From positions 2,790,001 to 2,854,000 of the forward strand of contig JABELC010000002.1 of the NCBI GenBank assembly GCA_028455995.1: a stretch of 64,000 bases of DNA, in the 5' to 3' direction. The position numbers were made by a program, and so were the translations under genes. Source of the stretch: Scleromitrula shiraiana (lineage: Eukaryota; Ascomycota; Leotiomycetes; Helotiales; Sclerotiniaceae). The notes under the pieces are model-generated. The model saw only the letters and a program-made list of their open reading frames with translations, was not told where the DNA came from and did not search any database. This document shows positions 1 to 9,697 of this stretch, piece by piece (position 1 is the first letter of the stretch; every line of letters begins with the position of its first letter).

Positions 1-1187
1 CGGCTTCCATAAATACGATTCGTCAACAGGAAACTCCTCGTAAGACTTCTAGTATAATGTCGCTACTAAACGACGAGCCTAGCGAGCCCAGACCGACGCA
101 ATCCACTGCTTCCAAGAGAATTAGCAATAATTCTACCCCGCCGCCGCCGCAACCACCACCACTTCACCCCACACAGGGCTCTCGTTTCTCTTCGAATTCA
201 AGCCAAGTGACGCAGTCAACTCCTCGCACGGAACAAATGCAACAGGTACCACATCAGATGCCATCTCAACAAAATTCTCAATTTGTTCAAGCACCTTTGC
301 ATCCTATGCATCAGCATGCTTCCTCCAATACGTCAATTGGCCAAAACCGTAGTTATACTCCAACTCCATACGAGAACAGGAACTATTCTACTATTGCAGC
401 AGCTCAACAGCAACAGATGTACTCTCAACCTACTCGTCAGTCAATGAGCTCTCAGCCTCCAATCCGTCGGGAAGCTTCTCTCAATGACTTATCTGCAGGC
501 GGGTACACACGTAACCCAACGACGAAACTAAATGAATCACCATACTCGGCTACCCCTATTGCAGCGCAAGGAGCCCAGCAAATGGGACGCCAGCCAATGA
601 CCTCTCCTCATGATCTAACGCCGTCTTCTGATCGGGATTACTATTCTCGCCAGTCTCAATTTATGACACCACAACAGCCTAGTGCCACTGGCTCACCACG
701 TGTGGCATATCATACTCCAGTACAGGCGACAGTTGGACATCGACAGATTGCTTTTGGGCAAACGAGGAATAATACTCCACCAACGGCTGGGCAATATGCT
801 CCACCTCATGGCGGAATACACAGTTCGCGCCATAACAGCTTTGATAGTCGTAGTTACAATACAGTTACTTCTGTCCCCCCTCAAGCACAACAAGGTGGCT
901 ATTCGCAAACTCTCCATCAATCAACACCACTGTCTATGCAGTACCACGCGCAGCAGCAGCCTCCGGAACGCTTCGATCATCCTTATGACAGAGATCGGCT
1001 TGAAAGGCGTATGCAAGATGACAGGCGAATGCAAGATGACAGGCGTATGCAAGACGAGAGACGTATGCAGGATGAGAGACGTATGCAAGATGACAGACGG
1101 ATGCAGGAGGAAAGGCGTATGCAAGAGGAGAGGCGTATGCAAGATAACTTTTACAGTCGACAAGGTGAAGACACTAGACGTCAATAA
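1..1187 (+). CDS. C-terminal part of a large disordered protein (5' end outside window)
   Basis: The frame is open from base 3 to the TAA at 1185-1187, so the methionine at 57 is probably internal and the gene starts left of the window. The visible part (about 394 residues) has no recognisable fold. It is rich in Gln, Pro, Ser and Thr, with a poly-proline stretch near 140-165, several QQ/QQQ runs, and a charged C-terminus made of about eight copies of a six-residue RRMQDD/RRMQEE unit followed by a short tail. Such composition is typical of nuclear regulators and coactivator tails, but I do not recognise the protein and claim no function. The two short opposite-strand frames here look like shadows. 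I am sure it is coding because the frame is long and the repeat keeps frame, but unsure of identity. Confidence 0.75.
   Translation, partial: ASINTIRQQETPRKTSSIMSLLNDEPSEPRPTQSTASKRISNNSTPPPPQPPPLHPTQGSRFSSNSSQVTQSTPRTEQMQQVPHQMPSQQNSQFVQAPLHPMHQHASSNTSIGQNRSYTPTPYENRNYSTIAAAQQQQMYSQPTRQSMSSQPPIRREASLNDLSAGGYTRNPTTKLNESPYSATPIAAQGAQQMGRQPMTSPHDLTPSSDRDYYSRQSQFMTPQQPSATGSPRVAYHTPVQATVGHRQIAFGQTRNNTPPTAGQYAPPHGGIHSSRHNSFDSRSYNTVTSVPPQAQQGGYSQTLHQSTPLSMQYHAQQQPPERFDHPYDRDRLERRMQDDRRMQDDRRMQDERRMQDERRMQDDRRMQEERRMQEERRMQDNFYSRQGEDTRRQ
1008..1148 (+). repeat. 18-bp coding minisatellite (about 8 units)
   Basis: Eight tandem 18-bp units of the type CGTATGCAAGATGACAGG encode the repeated RMQDDR/RMQEER motif. 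Units differ at synonymous and D/E-changing positions, so the array is old and kept in frame. It probably makes a charged, helix-forming tail. Confidence 0.85.
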
Positions 1188-2168
1188 CACAAAGAATGGG
1201 ATCTACTAATCGGGTTGTGGGATGGACAATCTGATGCTATCATGGGGCCACGATGAGTATCTGTACCAGGTCGTCAAACATCAATCCGCATTACCCCCTG
1301 AAGCACTTACCATGATCAGATACCACTCTTTCTACGTGTGTCCTCTGCCATCTTACTACGTCAAATCGACAATATTTCTCAATCCCATATAGCAACAAGC
1401 AAGACAGGACTATCTCACGACCCTATGTTACGTAAACGCTAGATGTCAATGACTTCTACGATTACTATCACCTGGGGTTTGTATCAAGAGAATATGCTAT
1501 ACACCGGATTCTAAGATCTCAAATAGAACAACCAAGTGACCGGCGCTAATGACTGTTCTCAAATACAAGTAAGATATAATCTGAAATCATTTGAATGCCA
1601 CTTTATGCTAATTAGTCTATAGGTACAACTGCCTTCTAGTACAATCATATTGTCATTTATCCCGAACGTTTCAATTTATCAAGAATACCACGTATTCCCA
1701 ACAAAATCTCCATGATGATTCTCTGCCTCAATGGATGTTTGTAACTCTCAGCATTAGTATGTTACTTTCACCTTCTATCCTCACCTACGCAGCGAGTCAA
1801 ACTAACCTAAATTTGGGAGAATTAGAACTATAGCCAGCGTTCCTACTGGAACCACTACGACAACCAAACGGCCATGATTCTTGGAGAATGTGCTTTATAT
1901 TATGTATAGATATGTAAGATAGGAATTTTGGAGCAAAAAGGTGTTTGCGACACCGGTTTTGCGACTTCTCAATCGCTATAGATTTGGAAGCTACGACTCG
2001 CCTCGAGCAGATGTATCGATTACAACCGCTCTCGTAGTCTTTTTAGAGCAGCCGCAAACAATACTATGATAGTTAGCTTCGAATATAGGAATAGCATTCA
2101 GCATGCAATCCACAACCAATGGGTTTCTGCCAGTCTACATTTGCAAGTGTTTGGTTGTGAATTTCAAT
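1188..2168. other. Intergenic, 3' flank of the first gene
   Basis: No convincing open reading frame on either strand. It probably holds the 3' UTR and terminator of the upstream gene, then AT-rich spacer up to the inverted-repeat element starting near 2169. No RNA gene seen. Confidence 0.5.
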
Positions 2169-2582
2169 GATCTAGTCCGTTCTATTTGTAAATTTCGCTT
2201 ATTTACAAATCGATCATTTTATTGATAGTAAATCGATTTATTTCATTGATCAATGTAAGATTATTTATAAACAAAGTATTTTATTGATTCAAGTTGCTTA
2301 ATTTGAGACTAATTTCTTTAATTAAAATGAATCCCAAGTTATCTCTTATTTTTTTAGTTTTTATTAATAAATAAAATTTAATTTAAAATTGATAAAAGTT
2401 TTAAAAAAATATATATTCAGAATTGCTTAATCAATAAACCAATCAATCAATTAATCAATAAAATTAATCGATTACTAGTAATCAATAAGATATTCTATTC
2501 ACAAAAAGAGATTCAAGTTGATTTATCAATAAGATGACCCATTTGTAAATGGGCGAAATTTGCAAATGGGGCGGACCAGATC
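2169..2582. mobile_element. MITE-like element, family A copy 1
   Basis: The first ~66 bases (2169-2234) and the last 63 bases (2520-2582) are imperfect inverted repeats. Both ends read inward as GATCTRGTCCG, followed by a small internal palindrome (ATTTRYAAAT type) and a shared TTATTGATA block. The ~285-bp interior is very AT-rich and non-coding. There is no transposase, so it would be non-autonomous. Most arm differences are C/T or G/A with the left arm more AT, which fits ageing or RIP. No clear target-site duplication was found. A second, shorter copy with the same termini lies at 51702-51795. Confidence 0.65.
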
Positions 2583-2692
2583 TACCGTAATCCCAATATC
2601 TCCTTGAAAAAGAATACCAGCTTTATGAAAATACAAAAATTCATTAATCTAGTCTTCTTACATACAACTACTCTCGAACCGAAATTTTCATC

Positions 2693-3295
2693 ATGAACAA
2701 TTACTTTACTTTCTATGCGGTGGTGGCATTAGCTCCGGTACTTTTCCAGGGCTTTGGCGCAGCCATGCCTCTAGATCTCTATACAAGACAAGCTCCTAAA
2801 TGGGGCCTCCCAACTGATCCTGCGGTTATCTATTGCGAATGTATGTGTCTTCAAGCTATTTCGTCTCTCGCAGTACTTCCCACTATTTTCACTTTGCTTC
2901 ATTAAAATGACCCCGAGCTAACAAGCAAATACCTAGATGATTCTCTCTGCATGCTAGGACGCCAAAACTGGCAAACATGCCAAACCATCTATGCCCTCAA
3001 TCCTCCAGCCGGCGGCAGCATCGAAGCACGAAACAAACTAATTTCCGTCTGTCTCTGCCAAACCAACTATCTCTTTCAGCTCGACGGTTGCTTGGCATGT
3101 TTGGAGAACGGAGACCCGTTGGTTAGAAATACTATGAAGACTCAGGGAACTAATATGTGCTCTGGAGCTATTACTCTTGCTGCGTTTGAGACTGAGTCGT
3201 ATGAGTTCGGAAATGAGGTCGGGTTTCCGCTTATCCTGCCTTCGGTTCAGTTGGTTGGTACGAAGGCTACGCTGCCGGATCAGATTGTTGGTTAG
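2693..3295 (+). CDS. Small secreted cysteine-rich protein (candidate effector), two exons
   Basis: Model: exon 1 2693-2840, intron 2841-2936 (GTATGT donor, CTAAC branch at ~2918, TAG acceptor), exon 2 2937-3295. This gives 168 aa. The join turns two partial frames into one and removes an in-frame stop. Residues 1-24 are a hydrophobic secretion signal ending near GAA-MP. The mature part carries eight cysteines (C48, C54, C64, C88, C90, C101, C104, C124), enough for four disulfides, and no membrane anchor. I do not recognise a named family. Small size, signal peptide and even cysteine number are the usual profile of fungal apoplastic proteins or effectors, but that role is inference. A MITE-like element ends 111 bp upstream of the start codon, so its promoter may lie partly in the element. 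Confidence 0.75.
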
Positions 3296-3815
3296 ATGGC
3301 TACTTGAAAGATGTATTAGACTGCAGTCTGAGAGAGTGATTTGAATGGTCGATGATAGTATGGAAGGCATAGGGGAACATGCTGCATATGTAGCTAGGCT
3401 TGTGGTATTTATAGTTCTATGGAGTTAGATGCTGAAATCGTGATGGATTTCCGTGTCAGGAGTTCTCCAATTCATTTTAGGTCTTTCTTCCCATAGTTTT
3501 AGGGTGAACAACTTGATCGTACCACAGGAGTTGTTCCGATTTCCAAACATTTGTCTGGATTGTCTCTACATGAATTCATATCTAAGAATTGCACTCAATT
3601 GAGAAACCCTTCGTATTCTAGGCCTACACAAGTATATTATGGTCTATGTGACCCACAGATGATCTCAGTATTACCATTGGTATTGAATGCGTGACATAGA
3701 AGAAAAGAAAAACAAGTCTAAACCAGACCTGGTGATTGGCTTCTTGAATTTCTTGTATACGAGATGACATATAGAAGATCAAAGTAGATCTCACTCCTAC
3801 AACATGCCAGCCTCT
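3296..3815. other. Intergenic between convergent genes
   Basis: No gene seen. It should contain the 3' UTRs of the secreted-protein gene (plus) and of the 2EXR gene remnant (minus). Confidence 0.5.
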
Positions 3816-4092
3816 CTAAGACAGATTCTCAAACGGAAGTTCTTCCTCACCAAACTCCTCTCGAACCTGCGCACGGGCCTGCTCAAGGGCCTTCTTACAG
3901 CTCTTCTGGAGGATCTCCTGATGAACTTTCTTCTCTTCTAACCTACGATCATTAAATTGCTCCATAAGAATCATATTATTTTTGGTGTTGGTAATCATGA
4001 TATTGATCTTTGGAATTTTCCAATCACGCAAGCCCGCCCCATAATCTACGATCTCTTCTCCTCGAGTTCGAATCACAGGCAAATGTTTCTGT
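3816..4092 (-). pseudogene. Detached C-terminal exon of the neighbouring 2EXR gene
   Basis: An open frame of about 91 codons preceded by a good acceptor (CCGACAG at ~4093). Upstream, a strong GTAAGT donor lies at ~4160, giving a ~70-bp intron. The peptide is rich in Lys/Glu and helix-like (runs such as RRLEEKK), which fits the C-terminal tail seen in this family. However, the preceding exon reaches this donor only after a stop (TGA 4181-4183). Neither neighbouring frame both reads through and joins in the right phase. So the tail is probably no longer translated with the 2EXR domain. A wrong intron choice on my part is the alternative. Confidence 0.5.
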
Positions 4093-4180
4093 CGGTATCA
4101 TAGTTCAATGTTTGCATTTATTAGTTTAATCCATACATAAAAGCGTACTAAGAACTTACCCTTCAACATCATCTTGTAAT

Positions 4181-5309
4181 TCAAAATTTCCTGATTCTTC
4201 TCTCAAAAAATCTTCGAATTGTGTCTTCCATACCACATCCAGCAAAAGCCACTCCATCGACATGTGACCTAACTATAGCTTCCCATCCAGATATCCTATT
4301 GCGCTTGCGGTTGCAACCGTCGGTTCCGACTCTCCATAGATCATATCCCTTCATCTCAAGAGCTTGACCATGAGTGCCTGTAACAATAGTTGGATCAGTA
4401 GCAATTAACTTTGGCCTGGCCTGTTGGAAAATAAGCTCATCTTCGTCAAATTGATTATAATAACCATAATCCTCTCCGAATAGAATGAGTTCATCAAGTT
4501 TAGGAAAGCAGCATACTAAACAGGCCATTAATTCTGATAGATTTTCTTCGGCCTCAAAGGCATGCCGAGATAAAACCTTCAGTGCTAAGTGTCGGACTCC
4601 TCGGAATGCAGAGAGTCTGAGAACATAGCGACTTTCTTCATCGAACCAGAAGCCATCATCGCGGAAGATGAGTGTGTCGCTGGGTTTGAACCTAATTTTT
4701 CGTGCGAGAGGAGGAAGGGTCAGTAGTAGACTCGCCTCTACTACATCGATGATAACAGAACCATATCTTGCCCAATGTTGTATGGTATGTGGATAAAAGT
4801 TTGGAGTGGCCGTTCTAACTGGATATTGTATGAGTTTATCAAGTCGAATATCATGTAGAGTTGGCTTGATCAGAGCACTGACGTAGATTGAGAGTGCGGC
4901 CTGACGAGCTTCATGGTTTACAGATAGTAAAGGGTGTGAAGGCTCATCATAGTTGAGATCTGGTTGCATAGGTGTGACTGTGAGAGGTCTTTCTGTCAAA
5001 CTTTCATATCTTCGTATGAATGATATGGTGGTAACCTTTGGAGTATTGAAAGCAAGGCCCCAAATAGTAAGCTATCATTGTAGAAAGTGGTTAGTTGAGT
5101 CAACATACATAAATATAAGTTAGAAAGAAATAACAAGTTTGATTCAAACATACCCGTAACTCCAATGGCAGTCTTCCAAAAAGTGTAAATTCTCCTTGAG
5201 AATTTGACTGCAACATTTCTATCTCCTCATGTAGCTTTGGTGTAATCTCAATTTGGTTTGATTTGCTCATCTGTTTGTCCTCAATCTGTTCTGTTTCCAA
5301 TTTCTTCAT
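4181..5309 (-). CDS. 2EXR-domain protein, probably C-terminally truncated
   Basis: Exon 1 5309-5154, intron 5153-5072 (GTATGT...TAG), exon 2 5071-4181, phase-0 join, about 348 aa. The join recreates the family signature F-x-x-L-P-L-E-L-R / L-T-I-W at residues ~42-56, the opening of the 2EXR domain (a fungal F-box-like fold of unknown biochemical role). Downstream are conserved-looking blocks such as LSVNHEARQAAL and WEAIVRSHVD. The frame ends at TGA 4181 just after a run of six A (4205-4210, T on the coding strand). Removing one base there would continue an acidic frame towards the detached tail exon. Upstream in the same frame lies more coding-like sequence broken by two stops. I read this as a gene in decay or a truncated paralogue of the divergent 2EXR gene at 6575. 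Confidence 0.6.
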
Positions 5310-5315
5310 CTCTCC

Positions 5316-5711
5316 TCATTGCGTCTTATCTTGATTTTTCACAATAATTGGCGCAACTCCAGTATCCACACGAAGCTCATGATTGGTATTAACCTTAAAT
5401 TTTCGAATCTTATCAATATCCTCGCAAATAGAATCCGTGTCATAGTTAAGGCAAGACTGTCCATGTATAAGTGCCTTGGCACTTTTGAAGAGTCCTCTCT
5501 TCGCTGAAGAATGTCGCATTTTGGCATGGATATTAAATACCGAGTCTTCTTGCGAGATCACTTTTGAGGCAAAGTTTAGAGGAGAATCCTTGCGTTGCAA
5601 CTTATTGGGTAACTATTGTTTCGTTGCCAGAGAAGAATTTGATAGATTGTGGGTGGATGGGCTAGTACTAGACGGTGTTGGTACTCGACCACCTGGCTTT
5701 GGAACAAATGT
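5316..5711 (-). pseudogene. N-terminal extension remnant in frame with the 2EXR gene
   Basis: The same frame as the 2EXR exon 1 continues upstream through TGA 5318-5316 for 94+ sense codons, then through TAG 5615-5613 into a Pro/Ser/Thr-rich stretch (VPKPGGRVPTPSS at ~5700-5660). No methionine start was found before the next stop. Two isolated stops in an otherwise open, protein-like frame suggest a lost N-terminal half. A non-coding leader with chance frames is the alternative. Confidence 0.35.
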
Positions 5712-6574
5712 ATGATATATTGTAGCTGACTGAGGGTCGAGTATGTCCGATTGGTGTCTTGAAAGAATGGGTTTTCGACAGAAAAGGTGCTTGAGTTAGG
5801 TTGAGAGTAGATTTATAGAATCTAGAACTTGATTACATGGGTAGCTAGCCAGTATTACAAATTTTGTGGTTACTAGGCCATCAGGTAAACAAATACTAGG
5901 GTTCCCGGAGTAGCGAAAGATGCAATAAGATCTATGTCACTTGGGTAGGATACTAAATACTTAGTGAATAAAAAGAGGGGAAATGTAGCGAAAATGTTTG
6001 GACGAAAGCTCAATCAATCTTTAGTACTATCTTGGATTCTATACGTGCTTATTACTCGGGTGTGCTTTTCAGTGGAACCTTGGCGTGGAAAGCATCGTAA
6101 CTTTGTACCCACTTAGAATAGGCCTCGCTTAACTCCTATTTATACCTACTCGACAATACGTACCTAGGTAATGAACAAAAATAAATGTGCCATCATGTTA
6201 ATTTGGTTCATTACAGTGTCAAAGTAATTATTCGTTTGTGTTTGAATACATTATGTCTGATTCATGATCATGCATGGGCATTGAATAGGAATAGATGTAG
6301 TGAATGAGGTTGCAAGTAGAAAGTGATGAAATCTGGGAAACTATAGGTCCGGACCAACGGAAGAGAATTCAGTGTAATCTGGCGCGTAAATCATTTGTAT
6401 GTTCCAAGATTTGGATGTTTACTCATTTTAAAAAGGGGTGCTCTTATAAATAGTTGTTATTCAGGTGATAACGAGTAATGTACACAATAATAAACCTCAA
6501 AATATCAGAAACATCAGAACATCAACATCAGCTATCTTGCAACCGAGCATTTATCAACCAACAAAGTTTTCACG
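5712..6574. other. Intergenic between divergent 2EXR genes
   Basis: About 0.86 kb, AT-rich, no ORF of note. It presumably contains both promoters. The last ~100 bases before 6575 are A/C-rich leader-like sequence typical of fungal 5' UTRs. Confidence 0.45.
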
Positions 6575-7957
6575 ATGAGCCACGGAATAGTTGAACTAGG
6601 AGCATATTGGCCAGGCCTTTACAACATCAATGATTTGGAGGGCGAAGACGCAACTTATGATACGAAAAACCGACCATACAATCCCGATTTCGACAACCAA
6701 GAAAACTTATGGTTGGGTGACAGATTTTGCCTATTTAATGAATTACCTATGGAGATTAGAGTAAGTCGAGCAAAAGGTTACTGGCATGATTTAGAGGGGT
6801 ATCGATCTCTAATTTGAATTAGTGTGCAATCTGGCAAGAGGCATTGAAATTTCCCAGCATTATTCCCATCAAGCTCATACCCAAATTCTGGGAGAATCCC
6901 AAATTCAGTGGAGAATGGGTAGACAACCTTATGCAATTTGCGGTTCACTATCCTGAGCACAAAAGCTTCATTCTAGGAGGTCGAACAGCATCGCTCCTAA
7001 AGGTTAACCAGGAGGCACGCGATGAGGCCTTGAAAGCTCTCACTCTATATCACCATCACGTTGACTTCATCGGAAATAAGAGATCTTGCATATACATGAA
7101 CCCCAAAATCGATACTATATTTCTCAATTACGATATAACAAAGATTAATGATGGAGTATGGCCGACCTTTGATTCCCTCTGGAACAGCCTAATTAGAGCT
7201 GGTTGGGACTATGAAATACCAGAAATAATCGCTGGCAACCCGATCAATTCTAAAATTCGATCCCTTGCCATAGATGCCGAGTCAAAACTTTGGGAAGACG
7301 AAGATATTAATGTTATAGCAAGCCTTACACGCTTTGAGAAATTAGAAGAACTCATCTGTATCGTCGGATTATCCGATGGCTTCAAAGACATTGCGGCTAG
7401 TGACAAAAGACTTGTTATTCCATATGGTAGACCTCAGTCACCACATCGTCCTTTTCTGATCAATTCTGCTACCAATCCGAAATCAATAAGTTGGACAGAG
7501 CAGGGAGCAGGCTGGAAAGAAGTAGAAGAGCAAATGCAAGCTGAGCTTCAGCAGGTTGTCGATGATGTTACGGAGATTAGGACTACATATGGTGAGTTAT
7601 ATCCCTTTCTATTAAAGGATCTTTGGTGGCAGTAATAGATAATTATTGATTCGCAAACTGTAGCTCATTTCGCCCACCCTAAAGAAGCTTACATGCGAGA
7701 TCATAATGGTATATTACCAATGGATCTCTCCAACTGGAAACTTCCACGCATTCGATATCGACAATTTACTACGGAAACAAGAGATAGATCAGGGGAACGA
7801 AACAGAAGAATCGAGTGTATCTGAGGAGGCAGCATGTGCATTAAATGATGTAAAGTTGCCAATATCGAGAGCAGTCTACGAAAATGAAAGGAACGATAAT
7901 TTCGCAATGGTCATTTGGAACCCACGTTTTGATAGTGATATCATTGTTGAGGAATAA
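6575..7957 (+). CDS. 2EXR-domain protein with an apparent frameshift near the 3' end
   Basis: Exons 6575-6760, 6823-7591 and 7664-7957 (introns GTAAGT...TAG and GTGAGT...TAG). Exon 1 ends in L-P-M-E-I-R and exon 2 opens C-A-I-W-Q-E-A-L, the 2EXR signature split by a phase-0 intron at exactly the same place as in the divergent paralogue at 5309. The middle holds SLLKVNQEARDEAL, matching NHEAR in the paralogue. After intron 2 the phase-1 frame reads HFAHPKEAYMRDH and then runs into a different frame at about 7703-7708. From there the family-like VYYQWISPTGN continues to the TAA at 7955-7957. A one-base indel in the AA at 7705-7706 would explain it. Function unknown. Either a recent pseudogene, an assembly error, or an unusual splice. 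Confidence 0.6.
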
Positions 7958-8129
7958 TTGTAATCAACTTTTATATACTTTCAACACCTAAGATTTTGAT
8001 TTCCTGCAGAAAAATTCAAACGCGAGAGTGATCAGTTTCTAATTTGCCCCTCCATTCTCACTTGACATCTATCTGACTATCAGTATAACCATCCGTACTG
8101 ATATGCTGAGTACAACGCTGTCTACCTAT

Positions 8130-8756
8130 TTACTCGACTCTCTCAACCCATGCCCTAATATCTTGATTGAAACCCTCAAGTCTCTTAGTTGAATCCTCTC
8201 TTACCCCAAGCAACCTCCCAAACCAATTATCACCAATGATAAAGCCCAAAAGACCATCAAATTCCTCCCCATGAACGAATGTAGTGTGGTCAAATGATGT
8301 TTCGCTGGGAAGGAACTGGAAATAATGTACGCCGTTGAAGAGACCTGCCAGAGCAGAGCCATAGCAACGGAAAATTTCGGGGAGTTTTCCTAATGGTATC
8401 AGGGCGATGCACTGAGCCCAAGTTGAATGCTTTTGACGCGATATGAATTGTACAAGAAAGTTGGGGTTCTTATTTGGACCACTCGTGATATATTCATGTT
8501 TCCTATTTTATTATGAAGTACATCACCGACTTCAATAGGCTTATCAGGTACTGCCTGCTGGGGTTATTGATTTGATGATACCCATCGGTGAGTATTTTGG
8601 GATGGATGCAAAGTTGAGGAACTGGTTCCCATTGTTAGCTAGCCAAAGAGAATCTCAGCTTTCGATCAAATGATGCGATATCCCACATGCCTTTGCCCTC
8701 ACAACTTCTGGCGAAGCAGCAATGTAAATACGTGTGATTATTGGAGCGGTTGGCAT
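8130..8756 (-). pseudogene. SRPBCC (polyketide-cyclase/START-like) pseudogene
   Basis: Reading backwards from ATG 8756, the peptide MPTAPIITRIYIAASPEVVR is a typical SRPBCC start. A GC-AG intron (8690-8622: GCATGT donor, GCTAAC branch, CAG acceptor) joins it to FLNFASIPKYSP. The frame breaks at ~8550 (TGA TAA) and resumes one base over with VPDKPIEVGDVLH, shifts again, and finally runs 8502-8130 through GLFNGVHYFQF, TTFVHGEEF and GFNQDIRAW to TAA 8132-8130. These blocks are the ordered strands and C-terminal helix of fungal SRPBCC proteins, which bind hydrophobic ligands. Nearly the whole domain is recoverable only across several frames, so it is dead. It lies in the same decaying block as the two 2EXR genes. 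Confidence 0.65.
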
Positions 8757-9697
8757 TTTTGATCTACTCACGAATGGAGGTGTTTTGATATTGAAAGCAG
8801 ACTATAAGATGGATATAATAAAAGTGAAACCTTGGGGAACGCAATCGCTAATACCGTAGTTGAAAGTGCGAACTTGATCCTTTATGTTTCCACCACTGTA
8901 ATTTTGGTGGCTTGATAGATATGTCTTCGGAGAGGAAAGTTCCTCCGCATGCTCCCCTCTGGTGTTTGATATAATCTGGTTGCATTCGCGAACTGGTCAA
9001 TCGGAAGTTTGAATTAATGAACCGGCTTACTCGAGTATGTACAAACACGTAGCCCCTAGCACAAAGGATTCTAAACGGACCCACAAAGGACTGCACAACG
9101 GAGATAATTACATCGTCATCCCCCACCCATTTACACCCATCTGTACCCATTAAGCTTTTGTATGGACTCAAAAACCCTCATATTCGTGCGAGAAGACTAT
9201 GCTGAGAATAGCGTAGTCACGTGACTTATTCACCAGAATTGGGAGAGTGTGGAGGAAAAGCCGTTTGCAGGGCATGTATTCTCTGCGAATTGATTGCATA
9301 GTTATCAAGGAGCGGTTCATTAACTTAAGCTTTTACATACGAACTTCCGTTTAACTCACCGTTGCAAGCAGCCTGTAACGAAGCAGAAGCTATTCGCCGG
9401 CCTTCTTGTAGACGGCAATTCTGAACCGACAGCAAAAGCTAGATTTGTCGTTCTGTAGTCAATGCAACATCACACAATGGCAACGTATCCGCTTCACGTG
9501 CTAGATAACCAGATATCCTGGAGTTGGCCTTGGTCGTAGAAAGAGACTCCAGGTGATCCTTTAGTCAATATATGAATGGATAACCACAAACAAAGTAGAA
9601 GAGATCAGTTGAATTGTTGCCAGCGAAAGCTAATATCTTACTATATTATAAAACATAATATATATATCCGTTATATCCAGTCAAATTCCAAACAGTC
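8757..9697. other. Intergenic, no supported gene
   Basis: One 107-codon minus-strand frame (8848-9171) starts from TTG, resembles nothing and was rejected. The stretch contains an E-box palindrome (separate entry) and the 3' flank of the aldo/keto reductase gene. Confidence 0.45.
9216..9225. promoter_or_regulatory. Perfect E-box palindrome GTCACGTGAC
   Basis: A 10-bp perfect palindrome with CACGTG core, the binding form of Cbf1/USF-type bHLH factors. It sits upstream of the SRPBCC pseudogene and downstream of the reductase, so a present function is doubtful. Confidence 0.3.

Noticed and set aside
8848..9171. 107-codon minus-strand ORF
   Set aside because: Starts from TTG, no motif, no splice partner, unlike codon use of neighbours.
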